In this document: piece by piece, positions 24,418 to 33,354 of the stretch
Layout: every line of letters starts with the position of its first letter
Position numbering within the stretch: the stretch's first letter is position 1
Source of the DNA: Actinokineospora terrae
GTDB taxonomy: Bacteria > Actinomycetota > Actinomycetes > Mycobacteriales > Pseudonocardiaceae
DNA: 64,000 nucleotides
NCBI RefSeq assembly: GCF_900111175.1
Contig: NZ_FOGI01000002.1
Coordinates: 294,022 to 358,021, forward strand
Direction of reading: 5' to 3'
Notes under the pieces: generated by a model
Told to the model about the DNA's origin: nothing
Databases searched by the model: none
The model's input: only the letters and a program-made list of their open reading frames with translations
Program-made: the position numbers and the translations under genes

Positions 24418-25320
24418 CTACCGCTCCCAGCGGACGCCCACGGTGCCGGGGCGGACGGCGGGGATGACCAGGGCGGTGGTGCCCGCGGCGCCTATCCACA
24501 GGTCTTCGACGTGTTGTTCCGGGCCGCGTAGTCCCACCCGGTCGTAGCGGCGCACTCGGGCTGGTGGTACGCCCAGGAAGCGCAGTTGCATCGTGTAGAG
24601 GCCCACCGGGCGTGGGAAGCGGCGGTAGATGTGGTCGATCGGCTGGCCCTGCGGCAGGCGCAGGTCGTACTCCACGACCGCGTCCTCGCCGCGGTTGAGG
24701 GGGCGGTCGAAGAGGAACTCGGCGACCAGGGAGCGGGTGGTGGGGTCGTGGCGGGCGCGGCCGAGGCGGGCGAAGGTGGCGCCGAGGAGGGTGGGGGCGG
24801 TGAAGTCGGGGTCGTCGGTCTCGTGGCAGACGACGCAGCGGTCGACGCGGTCGGCGGTGGCGCGGACGACGAGCCGGATGCGTTGCCTGCGTTCGCCGGT
24901 CCGGTCGTCGACCACCAGCAGGTCGTTGACGCCCAGGTAGTCCAGTTGCCCGTCCGGCGCGGCGTCCAGGCCGGTCAGCAGCCGCCCGCACGAGGGCCAC
25001 AGCTCGCGCCGCGACAGCGTCCCCGGCGGTCGGCTCGTCGCCCCACCGCGCGGTCGGCGCCCACCCAGCAGGGCCACCAACGACGACGAGGGCAGCCCGA
25101 GGACCTCCTCCAGCACGCCCAGCGCCACCAGTGACTCGGCCCGTTCCGGTCGGCTGCGGCCGCTGCGCCAGTACGAGATCGCGGTGCGGCTCACCGTGAT
25201 CCCGCGGTCGGACAGCCTGCGGCACAACCGGTCCAGGGTCAGCCCGGACGCCTCGATGGCCGTGTCGAGCGCGACCTCGAACGGCCCGGTGCGCAGCAGC
25301 CGCCGCGTCTGCGTGTTCAT
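24418..25320 (-). CDS. Helix-turn-helix protein with a long beta-rich C-terminal domain
   Basis: A 300-residue protein starting at ATG 25320. Residues 10-85 contain an XRE-like DNA-binding motif (LTLDRLCRRLSDRGITVSRTAISYWRSG) followed by a leucine-rich helix. Residues 120-300 form a beta-rich domain with a CVVCHETDD pair and paired LPQGQPIDHIYRRFPRP and YTMQLRFLG strands. This HTH-plus-unknown arrangement recurs in actinomycetes, but I know no assigned role. A regulator with a fused sensory or binding domain is the best guess. Confidence 0.7.
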   Translation of the reverse strand: MNTQTRRLLRTGPFEVALDTAIEASGLTLDRLCRRLSDRGITVSRTAISYWRSGRSRPERAESLVALGVLEEVLGLPSSSLVALLGGRRPRGGATSRPPGTLSRRELWPSCGRLLTGLDAAPDGQLDYLGVNDLLVVDDRTGERRQRIRLVVRATADRVDRCVVCHETDDPDFTAPTLLGATFARLGRARHDPTTRSLVAEFLFDRPLNRGEDAVVEYDLRLPQGQPIDHIYRRFPRPVGLYTMQLRFLGVPPARVRRYDRVGLRGPEQHVEDLWIGAAGTTALVIPAVRPGTVGVRWER

Positions 25321-25431
25321 CGCCCACCTCCCGAGGGTGCTCCGGGGAAGGTAGACGGTCGCGGCCGCGCCGAGAAGGGCACGGCCGGCCAACGGCCAGA
25401 TGTAGCCACGCAACGGCGTAACCACGCGAGA

Positions 25432-25461
25432 GCGGGCGGGCACCGTGTGGTGCCCGCCCGC
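25432..25461. terminator. Strong hairpin terminator
   Basis: Perfect 13-bp stem GCGGGCGGGCACC/GGTGCCCGCCCGC around a 4-base GTGT loop. It lies about 130 bases past the stop of the double protease (minus strand) and before the promoter region of the HTH gene. It is the strongest terminator-like structure in the window. The remaining 25462-25589 shows only weak hairpins. Confidence 0.8.
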
Positions 25462-25589
25462 CATTCCCCGGACCGGTGTGGCCGCCCGCGAGGTCCCTGC
25501 ACCGGCAGGGCGGCCCTGTCGACGCCCTCAGGAGCCAGGGCGCGGCAGGCCGGTCCGATCGGAGACCGGGGCCCAGCCCGGTCGGATCA

Positions 25590-28466
25590 TCAGTTCGGGA
25601 AGATGAACCAGTAGAACGTGGCGCTCGCCTTGGCGCCGGAGCTGTCGGTCACCGTCACCGTGGGGTGGTAGTTCGCCCACGTGGTCGGCGATCCGGAGAT
25701 CAGCCCGGTGGTGGCGTCGATGCCCAGCCCCGCGGGCAGCCCGGTGGCGGTGAAGCGGTTGCCGCCCTTGCCGCCACTGGCGTTGATCTGCAGGCTGACC
25801 GGCTTCCCCTTGACGTTGGTCTGCGTGTTGGGGTTGGCCACCGTGAGCGGGGTGTTGCCGCCGCCGGTGACGGTCAGGGTGTAGACCGTGGTGCGGGTGA
25901 CACCGGACCGCGTGCCGCTGACCGTGATCCGGTACTCACCGGCGGCCGTGGACGCGGACGTGCTGATCGTGAGGGTGGAGTTGCCACCCGCGCCGATCGC
26001 GGTGGGGCTGAACGCGGCCGTGGCGCCGGAGGGCAGACCGCTGGCCGAGAGGGTGATGTCGCCGGTCGGCGGCTGCGGGCCGGTGCCGACCTGCTGGTTG
26101 GCCCAGTCGCCCATGACGCCCCAGAGCTTGCCGTGGGCGTTGTAGGACGCGCAGTCGGTGCGCAGCCAGGAGAACACGCCCCAGATGGTGCCGTCGTAGT
26201 AGTACGGACCACCCGAGTCGCCCTGGCACAGGCCGGTGCTGCCGTTGCCGAACCCGTCGCAGAACATGTAGCGGGCGTCGAACTGCGAGTTGATGTTCGC
26301 GCAGTTCTGGTCCGCCACGGTCGGCAGCGTGGTCTCGCGCAGCAGGGCGTTCTTGTTGGCGTCGTTGGCGTCGGTCTTGCCGTAGCCGATCGCGGTTCCC
26401 TTGGTGCCCAACGGGAGGCTGTCACCCGACCTGGCGATCTTCGGGAACTGGAAGCCCGCCGGGACCGGGATGTCGGTCTTGGTGAAGATCACCGCGACGT
26501 CGAACCCGGTGCGCCAGCCGTCGTTGGCGTCGTAGTTGGGGTGGGTGCGGTACTCCTCGATCTCCACGCGGGTACCGGTGTTGGTGGCGTTGAGGTCGTC
26601 GCGGCCGTACACCAGGTACTTCGGGTCGCCCTGGGAGAACTTGCAGTGCGCGGCGATGAGCACGGCCCGCTTGGCCACGACCGACCCGGTGCAGGACTGC
26701 TCCTGCGGGCGGACGCCACCGGTGCGGTGCTGGGAGATGATGAACGGGTACTTCGCGACCGTCGTCGGCGACCCGTTGATCACACCCGGCCCGGACGCGG
26801 TGCCGGACGTGCCATCGGTGAGACCGTCGTCGCGGGCATTGCGCACAGCGCTCGCGCTGATGGTCGTCGACGCCGAGGAACCCGCCGCCACCGAGCCGCT
26901 GCTCGGGGAGGCGCTGAGGCTGAAGTCGTTGGGAACAGTCCCGTTGACCGTCAGGTTCACGTCCACGGTGTGCGTGGCGTCGGTGCTCTTACCGGTCACG
27001 GTGACGCGGTAGGAGCCCGGGGACGCGCTGGAGGAGACCGACAGCGTCAGCTTCGACGAGTTGCCCGCCGTCACCGAGGTCGGGTCGAACGCGGCGGTCA
27101 CGCCCGAGGGCAGGCCACTGGCCGACAGCGCGACGCTCTGCGCCGAGCCGCGCACGACCGAGGTGGAGATCGTGCTGGTCGCCGCCGCGCCGGGGTCCGC
27201 GCTGACCGACGCCGGGCTCGCCGCGATGCCGAAGTCGTTGGTCGACGGCGGCGCGCTCGGGAGGTAGAGCAGCTTGTTCGGGGTCCCGGTGCGGATGTTG
27301 GTCATCTTGCCGGTGGTGGCGTTGTCGACGATCCACTTCTTCAGGTCCGCGGGCGTCGAGGACGGCGCCTCGGCCAACCTCAGTGCCAGCGCGCCGGTCA
27401 CGTGCGGGGCGGCCATCGAGGTGCCGGACTTCTGCCCGTAGGCGGTGTCCGAGGAGTTGATCGACGAGTCGATGTTGCTGCCCGGCGCGAACACGTCCAT
27501 GCACGGGCCGTCGTTGGAGTCACCGGCGCGCTGGTCCGACGAGGTCGAGTTGCCGGTGCGCACACCGGTGTCGACCCGGCTGCCGGGGCCGTAGTCGCAG
27601 GAGTTGCCCCCGTTGTTGCCGGTGATCAGTCCCCATTGGACACCGTTGGCGATCGAGCCCTTGATCGCGTCGACGCCGATGGTGGGGTCGTCGGCGTAGA
27701 CGCTCATGTTGGCCACGGCGGGTTTCACCGCGTTCTTGGCCAGCCACTCGGCGGCCACCACGATGTCGGTGTCCTTGCCGGAGGACTGGCAGTTGAGGAT
27801 GCGCACCGCCCAGAGGTTCACCTTCTTGGCCACGCCGCGGGTCTTGCCGCCGACGATGCCCGCCACGTGGGTGCCGTGGCCCGCCTTCGCCGAGTCGCAG
27901 TCGTTGCCGTTGGTGGAGGGCACGACGAAGTCCGCGGCGACCTTCGCCCGGCCCTCGAACTCCTGGTGGGTGAACCGGATCCCGGTGTCGACGATGTAGG
28001 CGTTGACGCCGGCGCCGCCGTTGGCCGGGTAGGTGTACTTCTTGTCCAGCGGCAGGTCCCGCTGGTCGACCCGGTCAAGACCCCAGTTCGCGGGGTTGTC
28101 CTGGACGTCGGCGGCGTGCGAGGTGCCGGACTGCGTGACCGACTCGACCTCGGGGTTGGCCGCGAGGCGCCGGGCACCCCGTTCGTCGAGGTTCTCGGCG
28201 ACGTAGCCGCGCATGACCCGGTCGAGGACGTGCGCCGCGGTCCCGCCGTACTGCTCGGTCAACGCCTGCGCCCGGCTCGACGACGCCGCGGCACCCGCGT
28301 AGTCCTTGAGCTTGACCAGGTACACCCCCGGGACGGGGTTCTTGGCCGCCACCCGCACCGGCCCCTCCGCCTGACCGGCGAAGGCCACCGGGGTGACCAC
28401 CACCGCACCGACCACCGCCACCAGGGCGGCGGCGGACGCCAGTAACGTTCGTGATTTGCAGGGCAT
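25590..28466 (-). CDS. Secreted subtilase with a nested trypsin-like protease domain
   Basis: A 958-residue exported protein. The start ATG 28466 follows AGGAG; a signal peptide ends near AFAGQA (residue 30). An I9-type propeptide (about 45-115) precedes an S8 domain with Asp160 (YIVDTG), His197 (GHGTHVAG) and Ser350 (SGTSMAAP). An Ig-like repeat spans 411-509. A second copy of that repeat begins at 513, breaks off after ISASAVR (542) and resumes at 803 with ITLSASGLPSGATAAFSP. In the gap sits a whole S1 domain with His607 (LIAAHC), Asp656 (FDVAV) and Ser751 (GDSGGP). A third Ig-like domain (about 872-958) ends the chain. Both catalytic triads look intact. It is probably an extracellular nutrient or developmental protease. 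Confidence 0.88.
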   Translation of the reverse strand: MPCKSRTLLASAAALVAVVGAVVVTPVAFAGQAEGPVRVAAKNPVPGVYLVKLKDYAGAAASSSRAQALTEQYGGTAAHVLDRVMRGYVAENLDERGARRLAANPEVESVTQSGTSHAADVQDNPANWGLDRVDQRDLPLDKKYTYPANGGAGVNAYIVDTGIRFTHQEFEGRAKVAADFVVPSTNGNDCDSAKAGHGTHVAGIVGGKTRGVAKKVNLWAVRILNCQSSGKDTDIVVAAEWLAKNAVKPAVANMSVYADDPTIGVDAIKGSIANGVQWGLITGNNGGNSCDYGPGSRVDTGVRTGNSTSSDQRAGDSNDGPCMDVFAPGSNIDSSINSSDTAYGQKSGTSMAAPHVTGALALRLAEAPSSTPADLKKWIVDNATTGKMTNIRTGTPNKLLYLPSAPPSTNDFGIAASPASVSADPGAAATSTISTSVVRGSAQSVALSASGLPSGVTAAFDPTSVTAGNSSKLTLSVSSSASPGSYRVTVTGKSTDATHTVDVNLTVNGTVPNDFSLSASPSSGSVAAGSSASTTISASAVRNARDDGLTDGTSGTASGPGVINGSPTTVAKYPFIISQHRTGGVRPQEQSCTGSVVAKRAVLIAAHCKFSQGDPKYLVYGRDDLNATNTGTRVEIEEYRTHPNYDANDGWRTGFDVAVIFTKTDIPVPAGFQFPKIARSGDSLPLGTKGTAIGYGKTDANDANKNALLRETTLPTVADQNCANINSQFDARYMFCDGFGNGSTGLCQGDSGGPYYYDGTIWGVFSWLRTDCASYNAHGKLWGVMGDWANQQVGTGPQPPTGDITLSASGLPSGATAAFSPTAIGAGGNSTLTISTSASTAAGEYRITVSGTRSGVTRTTVYTLTVTGGGNTPLTVANPNTQTNVKGKPVSLQINASGGKGGNRFTATGLPAGLGIDATTGLISGSPTTWANYHPTVTVTDSSGAKASATFYWFIFPN

Positions 28467-28481
28467 TGCTGTACTCCTCAT

Positions 28482-28528
28482 CCGCGTGGAGCTTGGACGG
28501 CGGAAGTCAACCCGCCTTCTCCACGCGG
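28482..28528 (-). promoter_or_regulatory. Structured 5' leader of the double protease gene
   Basis: CCGCGTGGAG at 28482-28491 pairs with CTCCACGCGG at 28519-28528, and inside them GGCGG pairs with CCGCC. The resulting two-step hairpin ends only 11 bases before the AGGAG ribosome site. It could control translation or message stability. No known riboswitch class was recognised. Confidence 0.5.
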
Positions 28529-28638
28529 TTGAAGAGTTCTGTTCCCCATCACTACCCCGGCGTTTTCCCGCCGGGGAACCGCAGCTCAGGGCCTAGTTGC
28601 CGAAACAGTTGTCCACTGCCGCGAACACCATTTCCCGG

Positions 28639-30165
28639 TCACTGCGCTAAAGGACGGGCGGCCTGGCGCAGGTCTACTTCCTCGACCAACTCGCGGGCCA
28701 CGTGCTCGGGCAGCCGTCGTTCGTGGACTGCCACGCCGAGGGCCAGGCGTTGGGCGTCGTAGGAGGCGTCGTCTTCGCCGGTGGCGGCTTCGGCGACCAG
28801 GCGGCGGCCCTCGGTCAGCAGGCGGTGGTTCTCGGCGCGTTCGGCGGTCAGGTCGAAGCGGAGCCTGCGGGCGAGCCACCCGATCGTGGTGCCCTGGATG
28901 AGCAGGGTGCCGAGGGTGACGATCAGGGCGATGGCCTGGATCTCGGAGCGGCCGGGGAAGGGGGCGCCCGCGGTGGTGGTCTCGGGGATGCCCGCGGCGG
29001 CGGCGAGGGTGAGGATGCCGCGCATGCCGGTCCAGCCGACCAGGGCGGTCTCCTTGGTGGTCGGCGGTGGCAGCGGCTCGCCGCCGCGGCGGCGCCTGGC
29101 CAGGGACGCGCGGAACCGGGGGTCCCGGTCGATCCGGCGCTGCACGCCGCGGTGGCGCAGGGTCCAGCGGCCGAACAGGCCGAACACCGCCGCGATCCGG
29201 AACACGATCGCCGCCACCAGCAGCACCCCGGCCGCGACCAGGGTCTTGACCACGCCGGTGTCCGGCGAGTCGGCGAGGTCCTCCAGGACGAAGCGCAGCT
29301 GCAGGCCGATGTAGGCGAACACGAAGGTCTCCAGCAGGAAGTCCACCACCCGCCAGACGCTCTCCTCCTGCAACCGGGTCAGGTGCCCGCCCGGGTACTG
29401 GTGCTTGGGGTCGAGCGCGAGGTTGATGCTGAGCGAGAACGCGGCGGCGACCACGGCGAGGATCCCCGAGGCGTGCGCGGCCTCGGCGGTGAGGAACGCG
29501 GTGAACGGCAGCAGCAGGACCAGCGCGGTCTCCAGCGTGGGGTTGCCCAGCTTCTTGCGGATCACCAGCGCGACCAGGGTGAACACCAGCCCGATGGCCA
29601 GCCCGACCAGGGCGTTGCGGAAGAACTCGCCGATGCCGCCGTACCAGGTGGCGTGCTGGCCGTTGACCGCGGCGACCGCGATGGTGAACAGGGTCAGCGC
29701 GGTCGCGTCGTTGACCAGGCTCTCCCCGGTGAGGATCGAGGTGACCCGCCGCGGCATGCCGATCTCGGCGCCGTGCGACACCGTGGTGATGGTGTCCGGC
29801 GGGGCCAGCACCGATCCCAGGACGAACGCCGCCGCCAGCCCGATCGAGGGCAGCAGCAGCGACGACAGCCAGCCGAGGACCCCGGCGGTGAGGACCACGG
29901 TGACGACACCCAGGTAGGTGATCGCCCGCAGGTTCGCGCCGAACCCGGCGAACGAGGCGCCGCGGGTGGCCGAGTACAGCAGCGGCGGGATGACGAGGGC
30001 GAGGATCAGCTCGCTGTCGAGCTCCAACCGGGGCACGCCGGGGATGAACGACGCCCCGGCGGCCAGCACCACGATCAACCACCCGGGTTCGACGCGGTGC
30101 CTGCGGGCCACGGAGGTCACCGCGATGCCGACGCCGACGATGAGCAAGAGCTGAACGCCGTTCAT
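28639..30165 (-). CDS. CPA1-family Na+/H+ antiporter
   Basis: A 508-residue integral membrane protein with about 12 helices and a C-terminal cytoplasmic tail. CPA1 signatures are LALVIPPLLYSA, VLGSVLAPPDTITTV and the ion-binding ESLVNDATALTLF helix, plus LVGWTGMRGILTLAAA. It exchanges Na+ (or K+) for protons to control pH and salt. ATG 30165 is chosen; an in-frame GTG lies two codons upstream. The tail is charged and helical and may sense pH. It stands as a single gene. Confidence 0.9.
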   Translation of the reverse strand: MNGVQLLLIVGVGIAVTSVARRHRVEPGWLIVVLAAGASFIPGVPRLELDSELILALVIPPLLYSATRGASFAGFGANLRAITYLGVVTVVLTAGVLGWLSSLLLPSIGLAAAFVLGSVLAPPDTITTVSHGAEIGMPRRVTSILTGESLVNDATALTLFTIAVAAVNGQHATWYGGIGEFFRNALVGLAIGLVFTLVALVIRKKLGNPTLETALVLLLPFTAFLTAEAAHASGILAVVAAAFSLSINLALDPKHQYPGGHLTRLQEESVWRVVDFLLETFVFAYIGLQLRFVLEDLADSPDTGVVKTLVAAGVLLVAAIVFRIAAVFGLFGRWTLRHRGVQRRIDRDPRFRASLARRRRGGEPLPPPTTKETALVGWTGMRGILTLAAAAGIPETTTAGAPFPGRSEIQAIALIVTLGTLLIQGTTIGWLARRLRFDLTAERAENHRLLTEGRRLVAEAATGEDDASYDAQRLALGVAVHERRLPEHVARELVEEVDLRQAARPLAQ

Positions 30166-30294
30166 GCGCACGACTCTAGGTGACGGCCCTGCCGGACGAG
30201 CGGGTGACGTTGCCGGGCGACCGTGTCATGGGGATTGCCGCGGCAGGCGGCGGATCCCAGCATTGTCCCTACCGGCCCGACGGAGAGGACGACC

Positions 30295-30822
30295 ATGGCA
30301 CGCAGAACGGTGTACGCGGGGGTTGTCGCGCTCGTCATCGGATTCCTGGTACCCGCGGCGCCCGCCCAGGCCGCCCTCGTCGAGCTCACCTGCAACGTGA
30401 ACGTCCAGTTGAGCTTCAGTCCCGCCCTCACCGCCACGCAGACCACGGCGGCGGTCACCGGCGTCGCGAACGTCGTCAACTGCCTGTCCCCCAGCGGGAA
30501 CTACGGCCACTTGCAGGCGGGGACGGTCAGCGACGCCACCGGGACCGTCACCAGTCTCGGTGGAATCCCGTGCAACCTCTTGGCGACCATCACCGGCCGC
30601 GCCACCATCGACTGGGCACCCACCGGCGGTCACACCACGTTCGACTTCACCGTCAACACGAACCCGCTCAACGGGCTCGTCACGTTGCAGACCTGGCAGA
30701 CCAGCGGGCCACTGGCGGGCACGACGTCACTGACCGTCGCCGCGGCGAACCCGAACCTGGGTTGCGCCCTGGGCGGCCTGTCCAGCATCACCGTCCCGAT
30801 CGGACAGACGACCTTCCTCTGA
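30295..30822 (+). CDS. Secreted beta-rich protein
   Basis: A 175-residue exported protein. ATG 30295 follows GGAGAGG. The signal peptide (ARRTVYAGVVALVIGFLVPA) ends at AQAALV. The mature part is Thr/Asn/Val-rich beta sequence with four Cys (LTCNVN, VVNCLS, GIPCNL, LGCALG) that can form two disulfides. I do not recognise a catalytic motif. Similar small exported proteins are common in actinomycetes. It ends 2 bases before the convergent RsbW-like gene. Confidence 0.7.
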   Translation: MARRTVYAGVVALVIGFLVPAAPAQAALVELTCNVNVQLSFSPALTATQTTAAVTGVANVVNCLSPSGNYGHLQAGTVSDATGTVTSLGGIPCNLLATITGRATIDWAPTGGHTTFDFTVNTNPLNGLVTLQTWQTSGPLAGTTSLTVAAANPNLGCALGGLSSITVPIGQTTFL

Positions 30823-30824
30823 CC

Positions 30825-31346
30825 TCACCGGCCGGTGAACTCGGCGGTGGTCGTGGTGCCCGGCGCGGTGGGGGTGCCCCGGTCGATGCTGACGATGTCG
30901 GCCACCGCGCGGATGATGGACAGGCCCCGGCCCCGCAGCGGCACGGCGTTGTCGTCCGGGGTCGGGGTGAGCCACTGGCCGCGGTCGGCCACCGAGATCC
31001 GCACGGTGGCGGCGCCGAGGGTCAGGGCGGTCAGCACCACGGGACCGGGCGCGGTGCCGCGGTAGGCGTGCTCGACGCTGTTGGCCACGGCCTCGTCGAC
31101 GGCGAGCAGGATGTCCTCGCCGCGGCGGTCGAGCAGGTGGCGGGCGGTGAGCCAGGCGCGCAGCGCGGCGCGGAACACCGGGACGTCCTCGGTCACCGCG
31201 GTGATCTCGACCCGCAGGGTCGACGAACCCGCCACCGCCACGTCGGCCGTCGCCACGTGGTCCTGTGCGGTCGAGTCGTCGAGCACGTCGTCCTCCCCGT
31301 GGGCCACCCTAGCGCTGTCGGCGACCCCGGGCATGACGACCGTCAT
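30825..31346 (-). CDS. RsbW/SpoIIAB-like anti-sigma ATPase
   Basis: A 173-residue HATPase_c protein. The kinase-like ATP site is visible in ILLAVDEAVANSVEHAYRG (N-box), VRISVADRGQWL (G1) and LRGRGLSIIRAVADIV (G2). About 45 unstructured residues precede the domain. Such proteins phosphorylate anti-anti-sigma factors and bind alternative sigma factors. No sigma or antagonist gene is adjacent. ATG 31346 overlaps the stop of the upstream YihY gene; ATG 31334 is an alternative. Confidence 0.85.
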   Translation of the reverse strand: MTVVMPGVADSARVAHGEDDVLDDSTAQDHVATADVAVAGSSTLRVEITAVTEDVPVFRAALRAWLTARHLLDRRGEDILLAVDEAVANSVEHAYRGTAPGPVVLTALTLGAATVRISVADRGQWLTPTPDDNAVPLRGRGLSIIRAVADIVSIDRGTPTAPGTTTTAEFTGR

Positions 31347-32323
31347 CGCGGGCTCTCGCCCCGGGTGCCCGCGACGGCCTCGGCGCGCTCGTCGTCGTCG
31401 AGCGAGCGGGTGTCGCGCGGCGGCAGGAACGGCTCGACGTCGGCGGGCAGCCCCTCGGCGACCTCCTTCGCCCTGGCCAGCTCGGCGTCGAGTTCCGCGC
31501 CGAGCAGGACGGCGATGTTCGAGATCCACAGCCAGACCAGGAACGCGATGACGCCGCCGAGGGAGCCGTAGGTCTTGTTGTAGGAGCCGAAGTTGGCCAC
31601 GTACAGCCCGAACGCGCCGGTGGCCAGGGCCCAGACCAGCACCGCCAGCAGGCCGCCGGGGCTGAGCCAGCGGAACCCGGGCTGCCGGACGTTGGGCGCG
31701 GCCCAGTAGAGCAGCGCGAACGCCAGCGCGACGAGCAGGGCGATCACGGGCCATTTGGCGATATCCCAGATCCGCACACCGGTGTCGCCGATCCCGATGG
31801 CGCCGCCGACCCGCCGCGCGATGGTGCCGGTCGCGACTATCCCCAAGGCGCTGACCGCGAGCAACACCACCACGGCGGCGGTGAGCGCCAACCGCAGCGG
31901 GATCGTTTTCCACACCGGGCGCCCCTCCGGCATCTCGTACATGGAGTTCGACGCCCGCATGAACGCCCCGACGTACCCGCTGGCCGACCACAGCGCCACC
32001 GCGACCCCGACGACGGCCAGCACCCCGGCCGCGCCGTTGGACCGCTGCAACTCCTCGATCGCGTCCACGATGATCTTCGCGGTCTCCCCCGGCGCGATGG
32101 CGCGGACGTTGTCCACCAGCGCCGCGGTCGCCGAGGGGCTGAGGAGCGCGAGCACCGAGGTCAGCACGATGATCGCCGGGAACAGCGACAGCACGCCGTA
32201 GTAGGTCAGCGCGGCCGCCCAGTCGAGCAGGTTGTCCCGCTGGAACTCCTTGGCGGTGTTCTTCAGCACGGCCCACCACGAGCGGCGGGGCAGGTCGGTC
32301 GGCGCCTCGGGTTCGTCGGTCAC
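31343..32323 (-). CDS. YihY/BrkB-family inner membrane protein
   Basis: A 326-residue protein with six predicted helices. The family markers are present: DWAAALTYYGVLSLFPAIIV, a NSMYEMPEGRPVWKTIPLRL loop, and GGVIAFLVWLWISNIAVLLG with AELDAEL at the end. YihY proteins were once called ribonuclease BN in error; their function is still unclear. The C-terminal tail is acidic. It is translated with the RsbW-like gene through an ATGA overlap. Confidence 0.88.
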   Translation of the reverse strand: MTDEPEAPTDLPRRSWWAVLKNTAKEFQRDNLLDWAAALTYYGVLSLFPAIIVLTSVLALLSPSATAALVDNVRAIAPGETAKIIVDAIEELQRSNGAAGVLAVVGVAVALWSASGYVGAFMRASNSMYEMPEGRPVWKTIPLRLALTAAVVVLLAVSALGIVATGTIARRVGGAIGIGDTGVRIWDIAKWPVIALLVALAFALLYWAAPNVRQPGFRWLSPGGLLAVLVWALATGAFGLYVANFGSYNKTYGSLGGVIAFLVWLWISNIAVLLGAELDAELARAKEVAEGLPADVEPFLPPRDTRSLDDDERAEAVAGTRGESPR

Positions 32324-32418
32324 CCGCCACTGGTTCCCCGATCCCCACCTCGGAAAACCCGGGTTGGCCCGGAGATCCTCGGGGTATGCCGGGGTCGGTC
32401 CGAAACTGGGGAGGCACG

Positions 32419-33354
32419 GTGTTGAGCAGGGAACGGCCTGAGCGCCTCAAGGGGCCGCGGACGGCGGACAGTGTTGTGGCGGCCGTACGGGAGCGGCTTG
32501 GTTCCGGCGAGTTGGACATGCCGGTCGACACCGTGGGGCGGTGGGCGGCCTTGGCGGCGTTGGGCCGGACGGACCTGGCGCTGGCGCGGGTGGCCGAGGG
32601 GCACGTGGACGCGGTCGCGATCCTCGCCGAGGCCGGGCGGGGCGTCGCGCCGGGTGCGTTGTACGGGGTGTGGGCGTCGCGGTCGGGTGGGGCGAGCGTC
32701 CGTTTGGTGGACGGTCGGGTCAGCGGGACGATGCGGTACTGCTCGGGTGCGGGCGGCATCGACCGGGCGTTGGTGGTCGCTGGGGACTCGCTGGTGGAGG
32801 TCGACCTCGCGGACCCCGCGGTGGTGCCGGACCGGGCGAGCTGGCAGGCGATCGGGATGGACGCCTCCGCCAGTGCCGACGTGCGGTTCGAGGGGGTTGC
32901 GGGCACGGTGGTCGGGTCGCCCGGGTGGTACGCCTCGCGCGCGGGGTTCTTGGTGGGCGGCGGCGGGGTCGCGGCCGTGTGGCTGGGCGGCGCGGCCGGT
33001 GTCCTCGACGACGTGCTCGACCTGTTGGCCGAACGGGAACCGGACGAACACCAACTGGCGCACGTGGGGGCACTGCACGCGGCCGTGGAGGGCGCTGCCG
33101 GTTACCTGGAACGCGTTGCCCACTCGATCGACGACGGCGACGTGCGTCCCGTCCAGTTGGCGACCTGTCGCACGGTGGCCGAGCGGGCCGCGTGGGAGAC
33201 CCTGGACCGTGTGCCGCGTGTGGTCGGACCGACGCCGCTGAGCCGGGACCGGGTCTTCGCCCAGCGCCTGGTGGACCTCCAGCTCTACGTCCGCCAACAC
33301 CACGCCGAGCGCGACCTGGCCGCGCTCGGTCGCGCGGTCCTGGAGGCCCGGTGA
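32419..33354 (+). CDS. Acyl-CoA dehydrogenase-like protein
   Basis: A 311-residue protein, shorter than the usual 380 residues. The beta domain of acyl-CoA dehydrogenases is visible (YGVWASRSGG, YCSGAGGIDRALVVAG, RASWQAIGMDASAS, VRFEGVAG), then a helical bundle with VAHSIDDGDVRPVQLATCRT. The catalytic Glu region cannot be located with confidence, so the activity may differ from acyl-CoA oxidation. The start GTG 32419 (or TTG 32422) follows GGGGAGG. The stop overlaps the next GTG. Confidence 0.72.
   Translation: MLSRERPERLKGPRTADSVVAAVRERLGSGELDMPVDTVGRWAALAALGRTDLALARVAEGHVDAVAILAEAGRGVAPGALYGVWASRSGGASVRLVDGRVSGTMRYCSGAGGIDRALVVAGDSLVEVDLADPAVVPDRASWQAIGMDASASADVRFEGVAGTVVGSPGWYASRAGFLVGGGGVAAVWLGGAAGVLDDVLDLLAEREPDEHQLAHVGALHAAVEGAAGYLERVAHSIDDGDVRPVQLATCRTVAERAAWETLDRVPRVVGPTPLSRDRVFAQRLVDLQLYVRQHHAERDLAALGRAVLEAR

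Noticed and set aside
25476-28445. Continuous plus-strand open frame of about 990 codons opposite the double protease
   Set aside because: Its translation is a low-complexity Val/Gly/Arg/Asp mixture without domains. It is the mirror of the real minus-strand gene, which has a signal peptide, two catalytic triads and a strong ribosome site.
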